DNA of 64,000 nucleotides, taken from NCBI GenBank assembly GCA_963969595.1, contig OZ018408.1, positions 31,930,108 through 31,994,107 on the forward strand. The letters are read 5' to 3'. The position numbers were made by a program, and so were the translations under genes. The notes under the pieces were generated by a model. The model had not been told where the DNA came from. It searched no databases and saw nothing but the letters and a program-made list of their open reading frames with translations. The stretch's first letter is position 1. Every line of letters begins with the position of its first letter. The stretch is from Neckera pumila (lineage: Eukaryota; Streptophyta; Bryopsida; Hypnales; Neckeraceae). Shown here piece after piece: positions 16,896 to 28,689 of this stretch.

Positions 16896-18215
16896 CAAGA
16901 ACGCCACCAAAATCAAAGTAAAAGTAATTTTCTAATTTCTTAATCAATAAATACTTTGAAATTCAATAACTTTTGCACCACCGCTCCAAACGCCACGAAA
17001 CCAAGCCGGTGCGCCCCTCCTCGGCAAGAGCTTTCTGACGGTACCAAGCACGCGGCCGGGGGACGCACGGTCAGGAAGTTGTCCACGCTACAAACAAAAC
17101 AAAACAAAACAAACAAACAGCCTCATTTAAGGTATTGATGTTGGGAATTTCTAGTATGGCAAATATTTGGAAATTACGTAAAATTCTTACTAATTTGAGT
17201 TACTTTTCTATTGTAAATTTTAAACTCTTTGATAAATTGGTTTTGGATAATTATTTCTAATTTGTTCCTAATTTCTATATTAACTTAGATCCTTTATCTT
17301 TTGGGAATTTTTATCCCATTCCTAATTGCAATTGTTTCCTAGAGGCTATTCAAATTTCCTATCTAATTCTAAGTTTCAATTACTATTTTTTGTAGTTCTT
17401 TATGTTCTAAATTGCATTCCAACTTCCTAATTTCACAATGTTAATCCTAATTAACAATCCTAATCTAATTTACTAAATTGCACAATTAAATAACAAAACA
17501 ATAAAAGAAAGGATTTTTTAGGACTTACTCCGAAAATTGCGGATTCGATGATGCCATCCTCGTTTACCGTCATCGTGATCTCGTTGTAGTCAAAGGTAGC
17601 GTCCATATTGTCTTTTCTTTTCTTTTCTTCAATATGGAAGAAAACCAATTCTTTTTGTATTTTCTTTCTTTTCTTTTTTCTTTATAATTTTTTCTTCTTT
17701 TAGAAATATTTTTGAAAACAAATCTAATCCTATCAAATCTAATCTAATAGGATTTTTCTAATGTTTCGAAAGTCAACCAAACTTTAACAATAAACTTATC
17801 AAGATTTTCCTACTAATACTAATTTGAAAACTTCTCCTAAAGTCCAACTACTCTCTAATTGGGTTTCTAAATATTTCCGAATAAAAACAAAGAGGGTTAC
17901 AAAAGTCAAACACTTCCTAATGGATGGTTTACGATCACTAACAACCCCTTCTTCTTTCTCACACTTCAAATACTAAAATCCTATGTATCTAGATTCAATT
18001 GACAACCAAAGTTTGGTGTCCAATACGTGAGTGCAAGCTTCAAAGCTTGAAGTGAGGATTTTTTGCAAGAATGGACAATCCTGGATGATCTGGATATAGT
18101 GCAGTATGGCCAATTACAAAGGTTGACGGTGTTTTGTTTCAAAATTGACCAGCTGTCTCTGGCTTGGTTGCTTCCTTCACTCTATGGTTTTCTTCACTCT
18201 CTGGTTCTGTAATGA
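16896..18215. other. No supported gene
   Basis: AT-rich with pyrimidine tracts. A minus-strand frame at 17460-17648 includes NMDATFDYNEITMTVNEDG, which has ordinary protein composition but no recognised domain. It could be an orphan exon or chance. Confidence 0.35.
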
Positions 18216-18219
18216 ACCT

Positions 18220-18490
18220 CACTCACTATGAGCTCTGGTCAACTTAGTTTGACCACTCAAATCTGATTTTCAAAGGCTCAATTAGTTTTGAAACTCACTC
18301 TCTGGTTTGACTTGAATTTTCACTTACTATGAACTCTGGTCAACTCAATTTGACTACTTCAAATCGGATTTTTTATAGGCCTTAGGGCTCTGGAAATTCC
18401 CTCCCTAATTCTGTTGTGAAATTCACTCACTGTGAACTCTGGTCAACTCGGTTTGACCACTAAAATCTGGGTTTTTAAAGGCATTGTGGC
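18220..18490 (+). repeat. About 100-bp tandem repeats
   Basis: The core ACTATGAACTCTGGTCAACT, followed by TTTGACCAC, starts near 18220, 18321 and 18424. That gives spacings of 101 and 103 bp with moderate divergence. Confidence 0.75.
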
Positions 18491-18925
18491 TTTGGAACTT
18501 CAATCTCTAGTTCTGGATTTGAGAGAAAGAAATTGGAAATCTTTAGTGTTTACTGTGGCTAATAGAAATCTAAGCCTGGTGATAAACTAAACGGAAAGAA
18601 AACAAAATGGAATCCCGTAGGATATCTTCCCTTTTTCTTTAACTGTTCTATAACTAGCTAATGTATGTGGATGGCTGGAATCCCGATCAAAAGACCTGCC
18701 TTGTGCTCTTTGACTCGGCCTCTGGTTCCTGCCGACTTGCCCTGTGGCCTCTTTGACCTGGCTCTGGACCCCTCCTGCCGTTGCTGCTGGCTGGGTTGCT
18801 GGCTGCCTGGCTGGTAGTTCTGGCTTTTTGGAAATAATTTCCTTTTTGGCCGTTGCTCACCACTTAGGTCTCCTCTTGGGGACCCCTTTAATAAAAAATA
18901 AATTGAAAACAAAAACAATTAGTTC

Positions 18926-19135
18926 AAGCGAAGCTTTGCCGTATCGGGGTTTTAGCCCAATTTTATAAGACAAGAATGCTTAAAGTATTTGTAAAAAAGA
19001 ACTTGACAAAGGCAAAGCTTCGCCGTACCGGGGTTTTAGCCCCAAAATTCTAGTACTAAAAAATACTTGTTTGGATGAAACTCGGATTTTTGGCGATGGC
19101 TTTGCCATATTAGAGTGTTTAACCTCAAAATTCGG
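18926..19135 (+). repeat. About 83-bp tandem repeats
   Basis: The block GAAGCTTTGCCGTATCGGGG, followed by TTTTAGCCC, recurs near 18928 and 19012, with a weaker third copy near 19093. The first two are close matches. Confidence 0.7.
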
Positions 19136-20822
19136 ATAGTTCAACAAAGGACTTGCTAGTACTTTAGTGGCAAGAACTTAGTTCCAACCCAAGCTTCTTT
19201 AAAACAAACAATGACGCTTCTAAAGAACCACGTTTTCAAACGTCAAGGCTCTAGGAGGATGTTCTATAGCTTGAAGCCAAGATATCCCACTCAAGGAGCT
19301 CAGTTTGAAGGGGTTAGAAATCACAATTCTTTTAAAACATCAACCAAATACACAACAATTGAGTATTCAAATCAACGCACCTCAAGCAAGCGTTTCAAGG
19401 AACCCCAATGTCCTTGAAAGACGTTTAAAAACACAAGAATTTGTTGATGATAAGCAAGCAAAAGATCAAATTGCAAAGAACAAGAAGTTTTTGGAAAAAA
19501 TGTCAAATTTCAACAACATGGCCGCGTTTGGCCGGAGTTTTACAAAATAAAAAGAGGTGTGAAGTGAGGGGAGGGGGAGGCTTTATATACTCGCTCAAGG
19601 CCTCACCTTCCCCTTCAACTTCCTAATTCTACTTCCTAAATAATTTCAAATTTACTAATTAAAATTCTACACTACTATTGTGATCACTCTAACTTTTGGA
19701 GAAATGTTCCAAATTCTAAACCAATTGCGCCATTGTCTTTAAAAGACTCAAATTAGTTCAAGGGTCTCCATACACCCTATTTCCAGGCCATTTTGTATGT
19801 AAAAACCAACGTTCAGCATATTGCTTAAAAGGCTAAAAATCCAATTGTTGAAGGTAATTTTATCTTCAAGTTTTGGCTGGCCAAAGTTGTTGAGGAGGTC
19901 CAAGATATTAAGAAAAGAGTCCAAGTTGACTCCAATTAGAAATCGGGAGCTCTTGGTGTGCCAGTCAACGTAACAAATCTTTTAAAATCCGTTAAAATTC
20001 CGTTAGCGCCGCCGATTCTGATACTTGTTGGGGTCGGAATGTGATGGAATTTGGTCAGGCACTTTATTAGCACTAAATATTCTATCCTAATTTTTAGTAG
20101 GATTTTACCTCGACTTTGGAATTTTCTAGGAATTCCCCAATGCGTAAAAACTTGGTTGACTTCCTAGGGAGTCATTTCTGCAATTCGGAAAATTACAAAA
20201 CTTTTTGGGCAACTTCTAGGAAGTTTCCAAATGCCATGTGCAAACTTACAACTTCTTTTGCACTAATCTAAGGCATGTGTGGTTTACAACCTTTTAATTT
20301 AATGCCCACCCGAGGGGGAAATCATTCTGAATATAAGTTAATTCCCTCCCGAGGGGGAATCATTCTTGGTGAAGGAGATCTAGCCTTCCAGCTTCCTCCT
20401 TGCGCTCCTGGCAGGTTTCTGGATCAAAATCTCCATTCTTGGCCCGCGGATCGCTTGTAATCTTGGTTTATGGTTTTATTTGCAGTGGTGCATGACTTCT
20501 TTTCTATCTTCTATTTTCTATCCCGAATATTTCACATGCCCTTCAAAAGTCTATTTTTGGGTGGTTTTGTGGCTTGGCCATCAAGCTTATTTCCACCTGA
20601 ACCGGCAAATGTTCTCTGAACTGCTTAAATAGACTTAATATTAGCTCATATTGGTAATTAGAGTAGTTCCGGTTTTTTTCGGTCAAATCATTTATCAATT
20701 GTAGGGATTTCCTTCAAATACCACGTGAACATACTTATACTATCTTTTTAACCCTAATTATCCCTAAATATGAGCAAAAAGCGAAAAAAAAAATTTTGAG
20801 GTTCAAGTACTAACTTGGGGGC
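19136..20822. other. No supported gene; short direct repeat
   Basis: No domain was recognised. A CCCGAGGGGGAA...TCATTCT direct repeat occurs near 20309 and 20349. The open frames at 19200-19630 lack any recognised motif. Confidence 0.4.
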
Positions 20823-20955
20823 TCACACAGCCCTAGGTGAGACAACAATCAAATTGACCAAAACCTCTAGGGGAGGAATGTGCATCCCTAGAAGTGCATC
20901 GTCTAGTATATCATATGCATCCTCTTTCCCTCTTGCCTCAGTAGGTGACAGGTGC
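20823..20955 (-). pseudogene. C-terminal coding end of the hAT-interrupted gene
   Basis: This minus-strand frame ends at the TGA 20823-20825 and opens at the left end of the hAT element. If the element and one target duplication are removed, LSVHE from 31.9 kb joins MHLSPTEARGKED here without a frame change. It is therefore the last coding piece of the decayed gene at 31890-39172. Its function is not recognised. Confidence 0.65.
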
Positions 20956-20963
20956 ATCTCATA

Positions 20964-21046
20964 CAGGGTTGTCAAACTGGACGGACAGACCGTCCGTCTG
21001 TCCGTCCGGGACGTCCGATTGAAGTTGTGTCCGTCCGAAATGGTCA
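20964..21046 (+). repeat. Left terminal inverted repeat and GTCCG-rich subterminal hairpin
   Basis: After the 13-bp terminal repeat comes GGACGGACAGAC...GTCTGTCCGTCC, a near-perfect hairpin, then further GTCCG copies. At the right end GTCCGTCCGTCC runs lie at about 31829-31857. Confidence 0.8.
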
Positions 21047-21127
21047 ACGGGCAGCTGACTTTTAGCGGATGAAAAATCCCCCAATGGAAACGAAAATCGT
21101 CGACACCTGGCGTCCAGCGTGGCGTTA

Positions 21128-21162
21128 GGGCGGGGACGTATTCCAGGGCGGGGACGTAGTTG
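21128..21162 (+). repeat. Two GGGCGGGGACGTA motifs near the left end
   Basis: These two copies are the reverse complement of the motif arrayed at 26035-26160 and 30870-31660. Opposite orientation at the two ends fits subterminal protein-binding sites. Confidence 0.8.
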
Positions 21163-24100
21163 ACTCTAGTTCAAAATAGGATTTGCAAAAATGATGTCAT
21201 AGATGTACAGAGCAGGAAATTTTCTAAAATTTACCATGTCAACAGAACCCCATTTCCAATCTAATCCAACAAATTTGACTGAAAAAATGATAATATTTTG
21301 CTTGTAATTGAATTTAGAAGGAATTTTGGATTTCCCCTTTCAAAATTTGTAAAAATTTAATGGTGATAACATTGATGAATCTAACCGTATGGATGGAATC
21401 TAAAACTCTAAATCTATAACCCTCCTTTGTATATCACTTTCAAAATATTATTTGAAACCACACATTATAACGGTTTTTTCCAAAATTCTCAATTCTAGAG
21501 ATGACTGTTGGATCTTTATTTAGCCATTTTTCACCTGGTTCATACACTTAGAAATGGTGAAACATCTTGTCTAATTGAATATAGTCTTCTTACTTTTATA
21601 TCTTACATTTTAACTCCTAAAGGACCAAGATCATTTGTTTGTCCAAAACCACCCAAAATTGCCCCTTCTGTTGCGTTCATCTAACAAAACAAACAAACAA
21701 ATAAAAAATAAAATGTAATTGTAGGATCTTATACTTTACTTGACTGAAATCATACGGTAAAAATTTTGTGAAGTTTGATTGTGTAGATTGAAAGTTATTA
21801 GCATTCAAAGTTGAAAAACAAATTTTTTCAACACTAGATTGCAGCTGCATATGACTTCGACCATTTATGCAAATTTTTTGCACTGCAGCTATTGATTTAA
21901 AAAAAAATTATGTTCAAAAATTGAGTTGAGAGCCTATGAAAAAAATTCAAGAAAAAAAAAATGATTTTCACTCTTCAGAAATTCGTTAAGTACAGGTAGG
22001 CCGGTAGGGCTAAGTTTGAAAAAAAAAAAAACATTAATAACTCAAAGACAAGATTAAAGCACAATAATCCTAGCGGTGAGATTGTTGTAGAAGGGAAACT
22101 TAACCTTGTCCAACATTTTTTTTTTACATTGCTAAAATTGCATTCAAAAATGAATTCCACAAATAATTTTTTTAGAAAGATGCTCAAATTGCCCGCAATA
22201 CAAGATCATCCCTAACTTTCTCATAATAAATCCAAATGGAATGAATCAAAGCTTCACATGTAGATAAAAGTATAATCTTTGAGAAAAAAATTAATAAAAA
22301 ATTTATCTTGCTTTGTTCTGAATTTTCCTTTCTGACCGGATTCTTTTGTCTGTGGTTATTGTGTCATAAAGTATTCACCGTGTATCCGATTGCAATAACA
22401 ATTATATGTCCATGGAGCTCTTGGAAAACTCCACAACCTCAAAAAAATTAACAAAAAATCACTTCAAATTGAAGCAATAGACCCAAACCCATTTTATCCC
22501 CCGAGGGATTTAGGAGTTAACAATTTGAAGCTATGAAATGTATCAAATTGTGAGAAATTTGTATTTCTTTCATGAAAAATTGTAATTGTTTTTTTTTGCA
22601 ATTCCACTCCTTTGTTCAATTACTTCCTACATACAAAGCTGGTGCAAATTTCCACATGACATATACATGAATAATTTGGAATTGCTTGTTTCATTTTCAG
22701 CACCAAGCACTATCTCAACAATGGTTCTTCCATTTGTTATAAAATAGATATAGATATATAGATATTTCTCAACTACATGAGACCTTGAAGTCAATTCTAA
22801 AAATTAAAACAATTTTTGCCTATAATGTCCTACACTCCTACATATTCAGTCATTTACATTATTCTGAAACTATTTACATTCATTTTCTAGTCAAGCTAAT
22901 TCTTTCAATGATTTATGTTCATAAATTCAATTAATATTATTTTTTCCATATGCAGGTTGCAATAAAATTATAGGCATTTTTTTCCTTCTCCACCAACTGT
23001 CCAAGACTCCAAGTGGAATTCTTCTAAAGGCATTAATGCATATGGAAATAGACACAGACTCCAAAATTGTTTCTATTCCACCAAGATCATCCTAACCTAA
23101 ACTCATACACTTCCAAATTTTTTTTCATTCTACGAAGTCCTTCCGAACCAAAACCCACACAATTTTAAGTTTACGATGGCCACCAATTCTCTTCAAACCG
23201 GAATCCAAACCTCTTGAATTTTTTTCCACTCCCCCAAGGCACCAACTCCCTCTAAATTTTTTTCGATTTATAAAGTCTTTGGTAAACCTAAACCGTAATC
23301 CCCCCCCAAAAAATTTATTACACCACGACCTTCTAAACCTAAACTAACACACTCCCAAATATTTTTTTAATCCATCCATTTTAGCCAAATGTAAAAACAA
23401 ACCCTCCCTATCTTTTTCCATTGCATCAAGTCCCTCTAACAATAAATCCACAGTCCCACACACTCCAAAATTTTTGAATCTTCTACCAACTTCCACCAAA
23501 TCTAAACCCACGTACTCTCCCCCAAAAATTCAATCCAACAAATCCCTAAAAAATGAAAATCCTAAACCTAAACCCTCTCTTTTCTGTTTTACATTCCACA
23601 AAGACTCAACAAACCTAAACCCCAAGTCCCCAACATTTCCATTTTTTTCTTTCCATAAAGACTCTCCAAACTGAAATCCACTTGCTTTGAAATTTTTTTT
23701 AATTCTCCAATTCACTCCCTCCCTCCAAGACTAGAACCTTTGACTGTAATACTCCCAATTTTTTTATTCCACAAAAATTTTCCAAAACAAAGCTCACACT
23801 TTTTTAAAGGAAGCCCCCACTTGTTTAATTCTTTGCAGAAATAAGTATTGTTTTAGTTTTAGCCAACATTATACCCTCCAATGAAATAAAGTAATTCTAT
23901 TTGTTTCAACTTTCAAACTGTCCATATCTTCCAATCTACCGAGCAAAAATTTCGGGAATTCATTTCACATCTTCTTAAATTAGCATACTGCAAAATCCTA
24001 TAGTTATATGTGTTCAATTTTTTTTATTTTTTTACATTTTGGTCCTCGCACTAAAAATGGCAATTTTGGAATGTTTATAGTAAAAACATAGTCCAAAACA

Positions 24101-24270
24101 TTAAGTAATTCATGTGAACGCAAGTGTCACAAAATTTTTACTTTTTTAAAACAATATAATTCTCGGATAATTCCGAGTACATATAGCATGTTCAAAGAAC
24201 TCACACTACGTTCCTCATAACCTCTTCTTCTTCTACCACCTCTTCTAGAATATATACGACCTCTAAACTC
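21163..24270. other. Left non-coding arm of the hAT element
   Basis: No gene is seen. About 21600-22300 is an AT-rich repeat with a same-orientation copy at about 27990-28520. About 23060-23800 is a degenerate array, roughly 70-90 bp per unit, of CCTAAACC-like and poly-T blocks. Confidence 0.5.
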
Positions 24271-25849
24271 CTATCTACGATAACAACATTCTGGCATTAG
24301 CCAACCGTAAGGGGGTTTTCTCAATGTCGCCAGAACATCTCCTATAGTTGCCCGATCATTCACATCATCCTTCTGCAAGCTTTGAAGATGTGTTTTAAGT
24401 AATGCATAATTCATGAATTTTTCTTTAACGAAGTACTCTGAATCCCACTCCTCATTCCAAATCTTCTGTGCTATCCATCCTGCGGAATATGTATCAGCTG
24501 CTACACTATACAGATGCCTTCGTTGCATCACTTCCAGCGAGTCCTCTGAACCTGCACTTCCGTATACATAGAACAATTCCGGAGCAACAAATTTTTTAAC
24601 CTGCTTCACTTTCGCTAGCTTTTCCATGCTGTCATAGCCATATTTTGATAGCTCCTTCTCAACAACTCGGCTTGATATTCCCCAATCACATATACCAATG
24701 TATACTGTATTCTTCTTCCAAGGGTCGAAATGCAGCAACACATTGGATGGAGATAAATCGTTGTGCATGTAGTTCTCATTGTGACATTTCCAGACTGTCA
24801 CAAGCAAGGACAACGCCAGCGCAACGCGATTCTTCCTATACATTGCAACCCATTCCAGTTGCGTTTTGCTCAGCTCTGAATCATGTTGCTTAACAATGTC
24901 TTCGATTTCCAGCACCTCAGAAATCTTGTTGTCCATATTCTTCCAAAAACTCGCCAAAGATCCACCATTCCACCACAACGAATAACCGGCCATTGTTTTG
25001 GGATTCAAATAGGAAAGTCTGATGATGCCCGGATGCTTCACGGGACATCCTCCAGCCTCATTTATGATTTCTAAACGTTTTTTTCTTCTGACTCTCTTCT
25101 TTGAGACGTTTCTCGGCAAAATCCATCCACATTGGCATGTTGTTCAGTCTTGTGATGTGCACCTTCATCACAGTCCCATACCCTCCTTCCGCTGTAAATC
25201 CCGGCATCTGTACAACTTTTACTGAGCTGTCAAGCCATTGAAATGTTCTACTAACACAGTGCGTCAATACAGCATTCTCCATCGATTCCTTCCATGGTAA
25301 TTTTCCTCGTGTCCGTGATTTTGAAAATCCTTGGCAAAATGTCTCTATCATCGATAGTTTTGCAAAAAGTTCTTGGTCTACAACATCCCAGTCACTTCTA
25401 TTCTCCTTTTTATTAGCATCGTAACGCCATTGCGTCACGATATTTGTTGCCAAAGCCTTCACAGTTTTATCGAGCCACTCCGAAGCTAACCAATAATCTT
25501 GGTAATTGTTGAAGGCTTCAGATGATTCCATAGTGACTTCAATCTCGTAACGCAGCTTGTCCAAGAGTTTGTGGTAACCATTTTCGTTCTTGCTGACGTA
25601 CTCCCTCTCCAACATTGCTAAACTCCGTCGTCGATAAAAATCCACACCTATTGATCGTGCCTTTTGTGTGTACTCTATCGGAGGCCAATCGGGTCGCGGC
25701 GGTTTTACTTTCTTATGACTTGATGATGTCGGATTCGAAGAAGATGACGGTTGAGTGCTCTGCTTGGCAACAACTATTTCTTCGATGGGCATATCCAAGT
25801 CCCAGGGCATTCGACGTTTCCCCGTCGAACCACTTCCTGATGCAGCCAT
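24271..25849 (-). pseudogene. Transposon-borne protein-kinase-like gene with a single frameshift
   Basis: From the ATG at 25849 (MAASGSGSTGK) the protein has a low-complexity N-terminus to about residue 50, then about 160 residues of unrecognised, probably helical sequence. The kinase domain follows. It has the glycine loop GGYGTV (222-227), the ATP-binding lysine in FAEKRLK (K247), the catalytic loop YMHNDLSPSNVLL (an HND version of HRD), DWG in place of DFG, and VAPEL in place of APE. A run of seven A near 25078-25084 puts the second half in another frame; with six A the two halves join as about 525 residues. All catalytic residues are present, so the gene is either recently broken, miscalled by one base, or frameshifted during translation. 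The nearest kinase family was not identified. Its start faces the plus-strand gene across a shared GC-motif promoter. Confidence 0.75.
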
Positions 25850-26034
25850 AGTATTCGAAAAAATTGCGAAAATCTCCCGTACAAATAAAGGGCCAGACCT
25901 GTGCACCCTCCGACTCACTTTATAGGCCGCAAATCGCGAACTAACACATGAGGCTAAAGGTGAAGGCCTGGCAATGTTTAAATGACCATAAAGAAATATA
26001 TAGGGAAGGCCCACCCCCTTCTCCGCCCACCCCG

Positions 26035-26165
26035 CGAGTACGTCCCCGCCCAAGATTAGAAGTCCCGGCGATTACGTCCCCGCCCTGTCGTCAGTACGTC
26101 CCCGCCCCGACAACTACGTCCCCGCCCTGTCGCGAGTACGTCCCCGCCCCTGCTTTGACGTCCTC
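26035..26165 (+). promoter_or_regulatory. Shared divergent promoter with TACGTCCCCGCCC repeats
   Basis: Five or six copies of TACGTCCCCGCCC or close variants lie between the ATG of the kinase gene (25849, leftward) and that of the coiled-coil gene (26311, rightward). The same motif forms the array near the right end of the transposon. The position suggests transcription control. The binding protein is unknown. Confidence 0.6.
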
Positions 26166-26310
26166 GCTCCCCGGTATATAAGGCCGTGCCCGCCTCCTCT
26201 TTTTCTGCCCTCTGAACTCCCTTGTGCGCCACCTCTAAGCTGGTTGCCTGGGCGTCTCTGTGGGCCCTACATCACATTCCACGTCATTTTTTTTGCACAA
26301 ACATCGTGCG

Positions 26311-27230
26311 ATGGACACGTCACCACGGATGATGAAAACCGAGCGAGACAAAACAAGAAAGAGAAGTGGACAGGTACAGAAGAAGCGGAGATATGTTTTA
26401 CGAAATCCGTTGAAAATTGCTTTCAAGGGGTGGCAGGAAGTACCGGACCCGTGGAGCATGGACACATGTGCGGATTACATTGAGTGGTGTTACATCGACA
26501 AGGCCTTTCCTGAAGAATGACACCACTACCAGCGATACGGCCACAAAGCAAATTTACGATATTGCATCAATGATGCATTCAAAAAACGGTGCATTGAAGT
26601 CTACCAAGTCCTTTACAATAGAGCGAAGGTGGAGCGCAATGAAGTTCACCTTTTCATTGCAAGAGGGGTACACGCAGAGGTCACGCTAGGGAAGAGGGTA
26701 AATTGGTCAACCATTAAGGAAAGAGGTTCCAAAATAAAAGTTCCTCATCCAAGCAATGGATTGATTCCAATGGGTGTTCTAACGTTTCCCGAAGGTGGGT
26801 TGGGGCATTTGAAGACAATCGTAAATCCCCTACAGCTCATGAGGACACACAAGACTCTACGACGGATGACGATTCAGATGGAGCACGTACTCCACCGCGT
26901 CCTCTGACGGTCAGAGGGGAACAACGTGGTAGGCGGAGGAGGGCCCTACAATTTGCTCGAGATCCTGAACCTCAATATGAATTCCAAAATGAAGTGCACG
27001 AGGAAGTTTACGCACCAACCACTGAAGAAGGAAGAAATGTACATGATACAGTCTCGGCCTTGAGGAACGAACTTGCTGAAAAACACGAAGAAATTAATCG
27101 TCTACAGGATTACAGGCTCACGTCGAGAGCGGCGTTGGAAGAAAAGAACCAAGTCATCAGCAATCTCTCACAACAAATTGCACGATTGGAACATGCTTTA
27201 CAGCTTGCTACATCAAGGAATTACGAATGA
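26311..27230 (+). pseudogene. Transposon-borne basic / coiled-coil protein gene, broken
   Basis: Starting at the ATG 26311 (MDTSPRMMKTER) the frame has a Lys/Arg-rich N-terminus and continues to an in-frame TGA at 26518. The same frame carries on with HHYQRYGHKANLRYC, through RCIEVYQVLYNRAKVE, to about 26780. A shift of frame then gives an acidic linker (DSTTDDDSDG), a basic patch (GEQRGRRRRA), and a C-terminal heptad-rich segment (SALRNELAEKHEEINRL ... SNLSQQIARLEHAL) ending at the stop 27228-27230. Undamaged it would be about 305 residues. The basic parts suggest DNA binding and the C-terminus suggests dimerisation. No known transposase fold was recognised. Confidence 0.6.
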
Positions 27231-28685
27231 GTGTTTTACATAGCAATTGTAAATTACGGAGCCGCTTTATTGACTTAGTTAGCAATATCCAATTACATAG
27301 CTATCTTGAGGTTTTTAAATTTTCATGTTCTTTTTTAGTTCTGTACAGCTGTACTCATGTAATGAGACAATTTTTATCAATATATTCATATTCTACGGTA
27401 TTACCCATCCAAAATACAAAAATTATTTTTGACTGAAGACGTATCATTTGTAAAATTGGATTGTTTCATTTCATATACATTTACTGTGTTGGTTTAGGGT
27501 TCATACTTATTTTTACTTAAACATCTCATATCTTGACCATACTTTTGTAAAGTACTGAACTTCAGGGATGTTTGGTTGAATTTTTTATGAAACAATTCTT
27601 TTTGAATTTTGAATAACATACCCAAAAATTGGCTTTTTGCACAGTGTCTTTTTAAAAAATAACCCTGGTCCATTAGGTGTTAATGCAATAAAAAAAATAA
27701 AATTGAAAAAAAATTAAATTACATAATTCATATAAATAGTAATTAGGGCGTGAATTCTAATCCAACAATGTGTACATTGAAATGTGTCTTTCAATATAAT
27801 TTTTACTTTTTTTCATTTTTTCATTTTATTTTTTGATCTAATTGTCAAACTTTTGCATTCATAAGAAATTCATTTTGCTCTTTTGCAAACTTTTAGACAT
27901 TTCATATGTATACAGTGTCATTTTAATTTTTTGGATGTGTATTTGTATTATATGCACATTCCTTATGAATTGAATGGCTCCTATTTTTTGTGAGTTAAAG
28001 TGTAATCCCTAAAGGGCCAAGGCCTTTTCTGGCCAAAAAACACTCAAAACTGCCATTTCTATAGCAAAGACTAAGAAAATATTGAAATTCATTTATTTTC
28101 ACATCTAACCATAGGATTTTACACCTGACTAGTATAAACTAGTGTGGGAAAAAAAAAAAAAAATTGATTGAACAAATTGCAAGATATTTGCGTTTAAAGT
28201 AGAAAAAGCAAGCTTTTCCACACATTAAGCGACTGGATTTTTTGACTTTGAACATTTTCGACTTAAAATTTTTGCACTACAGAGCTCCGAGCTTTAAATC
28301 TTCATAGTGGAGATTTGAATTCAGAATCCAAGAAAAAAAAAAAAAAAAAAATAATTAATTTTCATTCTTAAAACAATTGGTAACTAGAAATACATACTAG
28401 ACAAAATGAAAACCTAAAATATCAATATGGGTTAGATGGAATTAAAATGCACTAATCCAATAGGGAGATTGTTCTAGAAAGTAAATCAAACCACGCAAAT
28501 TTATTTTTTTGGAAAAAAGGCAAAGGATGCATTGACAAATGAATCGTACAAGTCGTTTTTTCCAAGAACATGCTGTATCAACTGATAGGGCGGAGACGTT
28601 TCTGCCCTGGGCGGGGACGTATTCGTCGCTGGCGGTAGTTGGAGAAAATTGGAATCTACAAATGAGATTTTGGAAGATTTACCTT
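27231..28685. other. Right interior arm of the hAT element
   Basis: No gene is seen. About 27990-28520 is the second direct copy of the AT-rich repeat at 21600-22300. Two or three GGGCGGGGACGTA-like motifs follow at about 28590-28640, in the same orientation as those near the left end. Confidence 0.5.
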
Positions 28686-28689
28686 GTAC

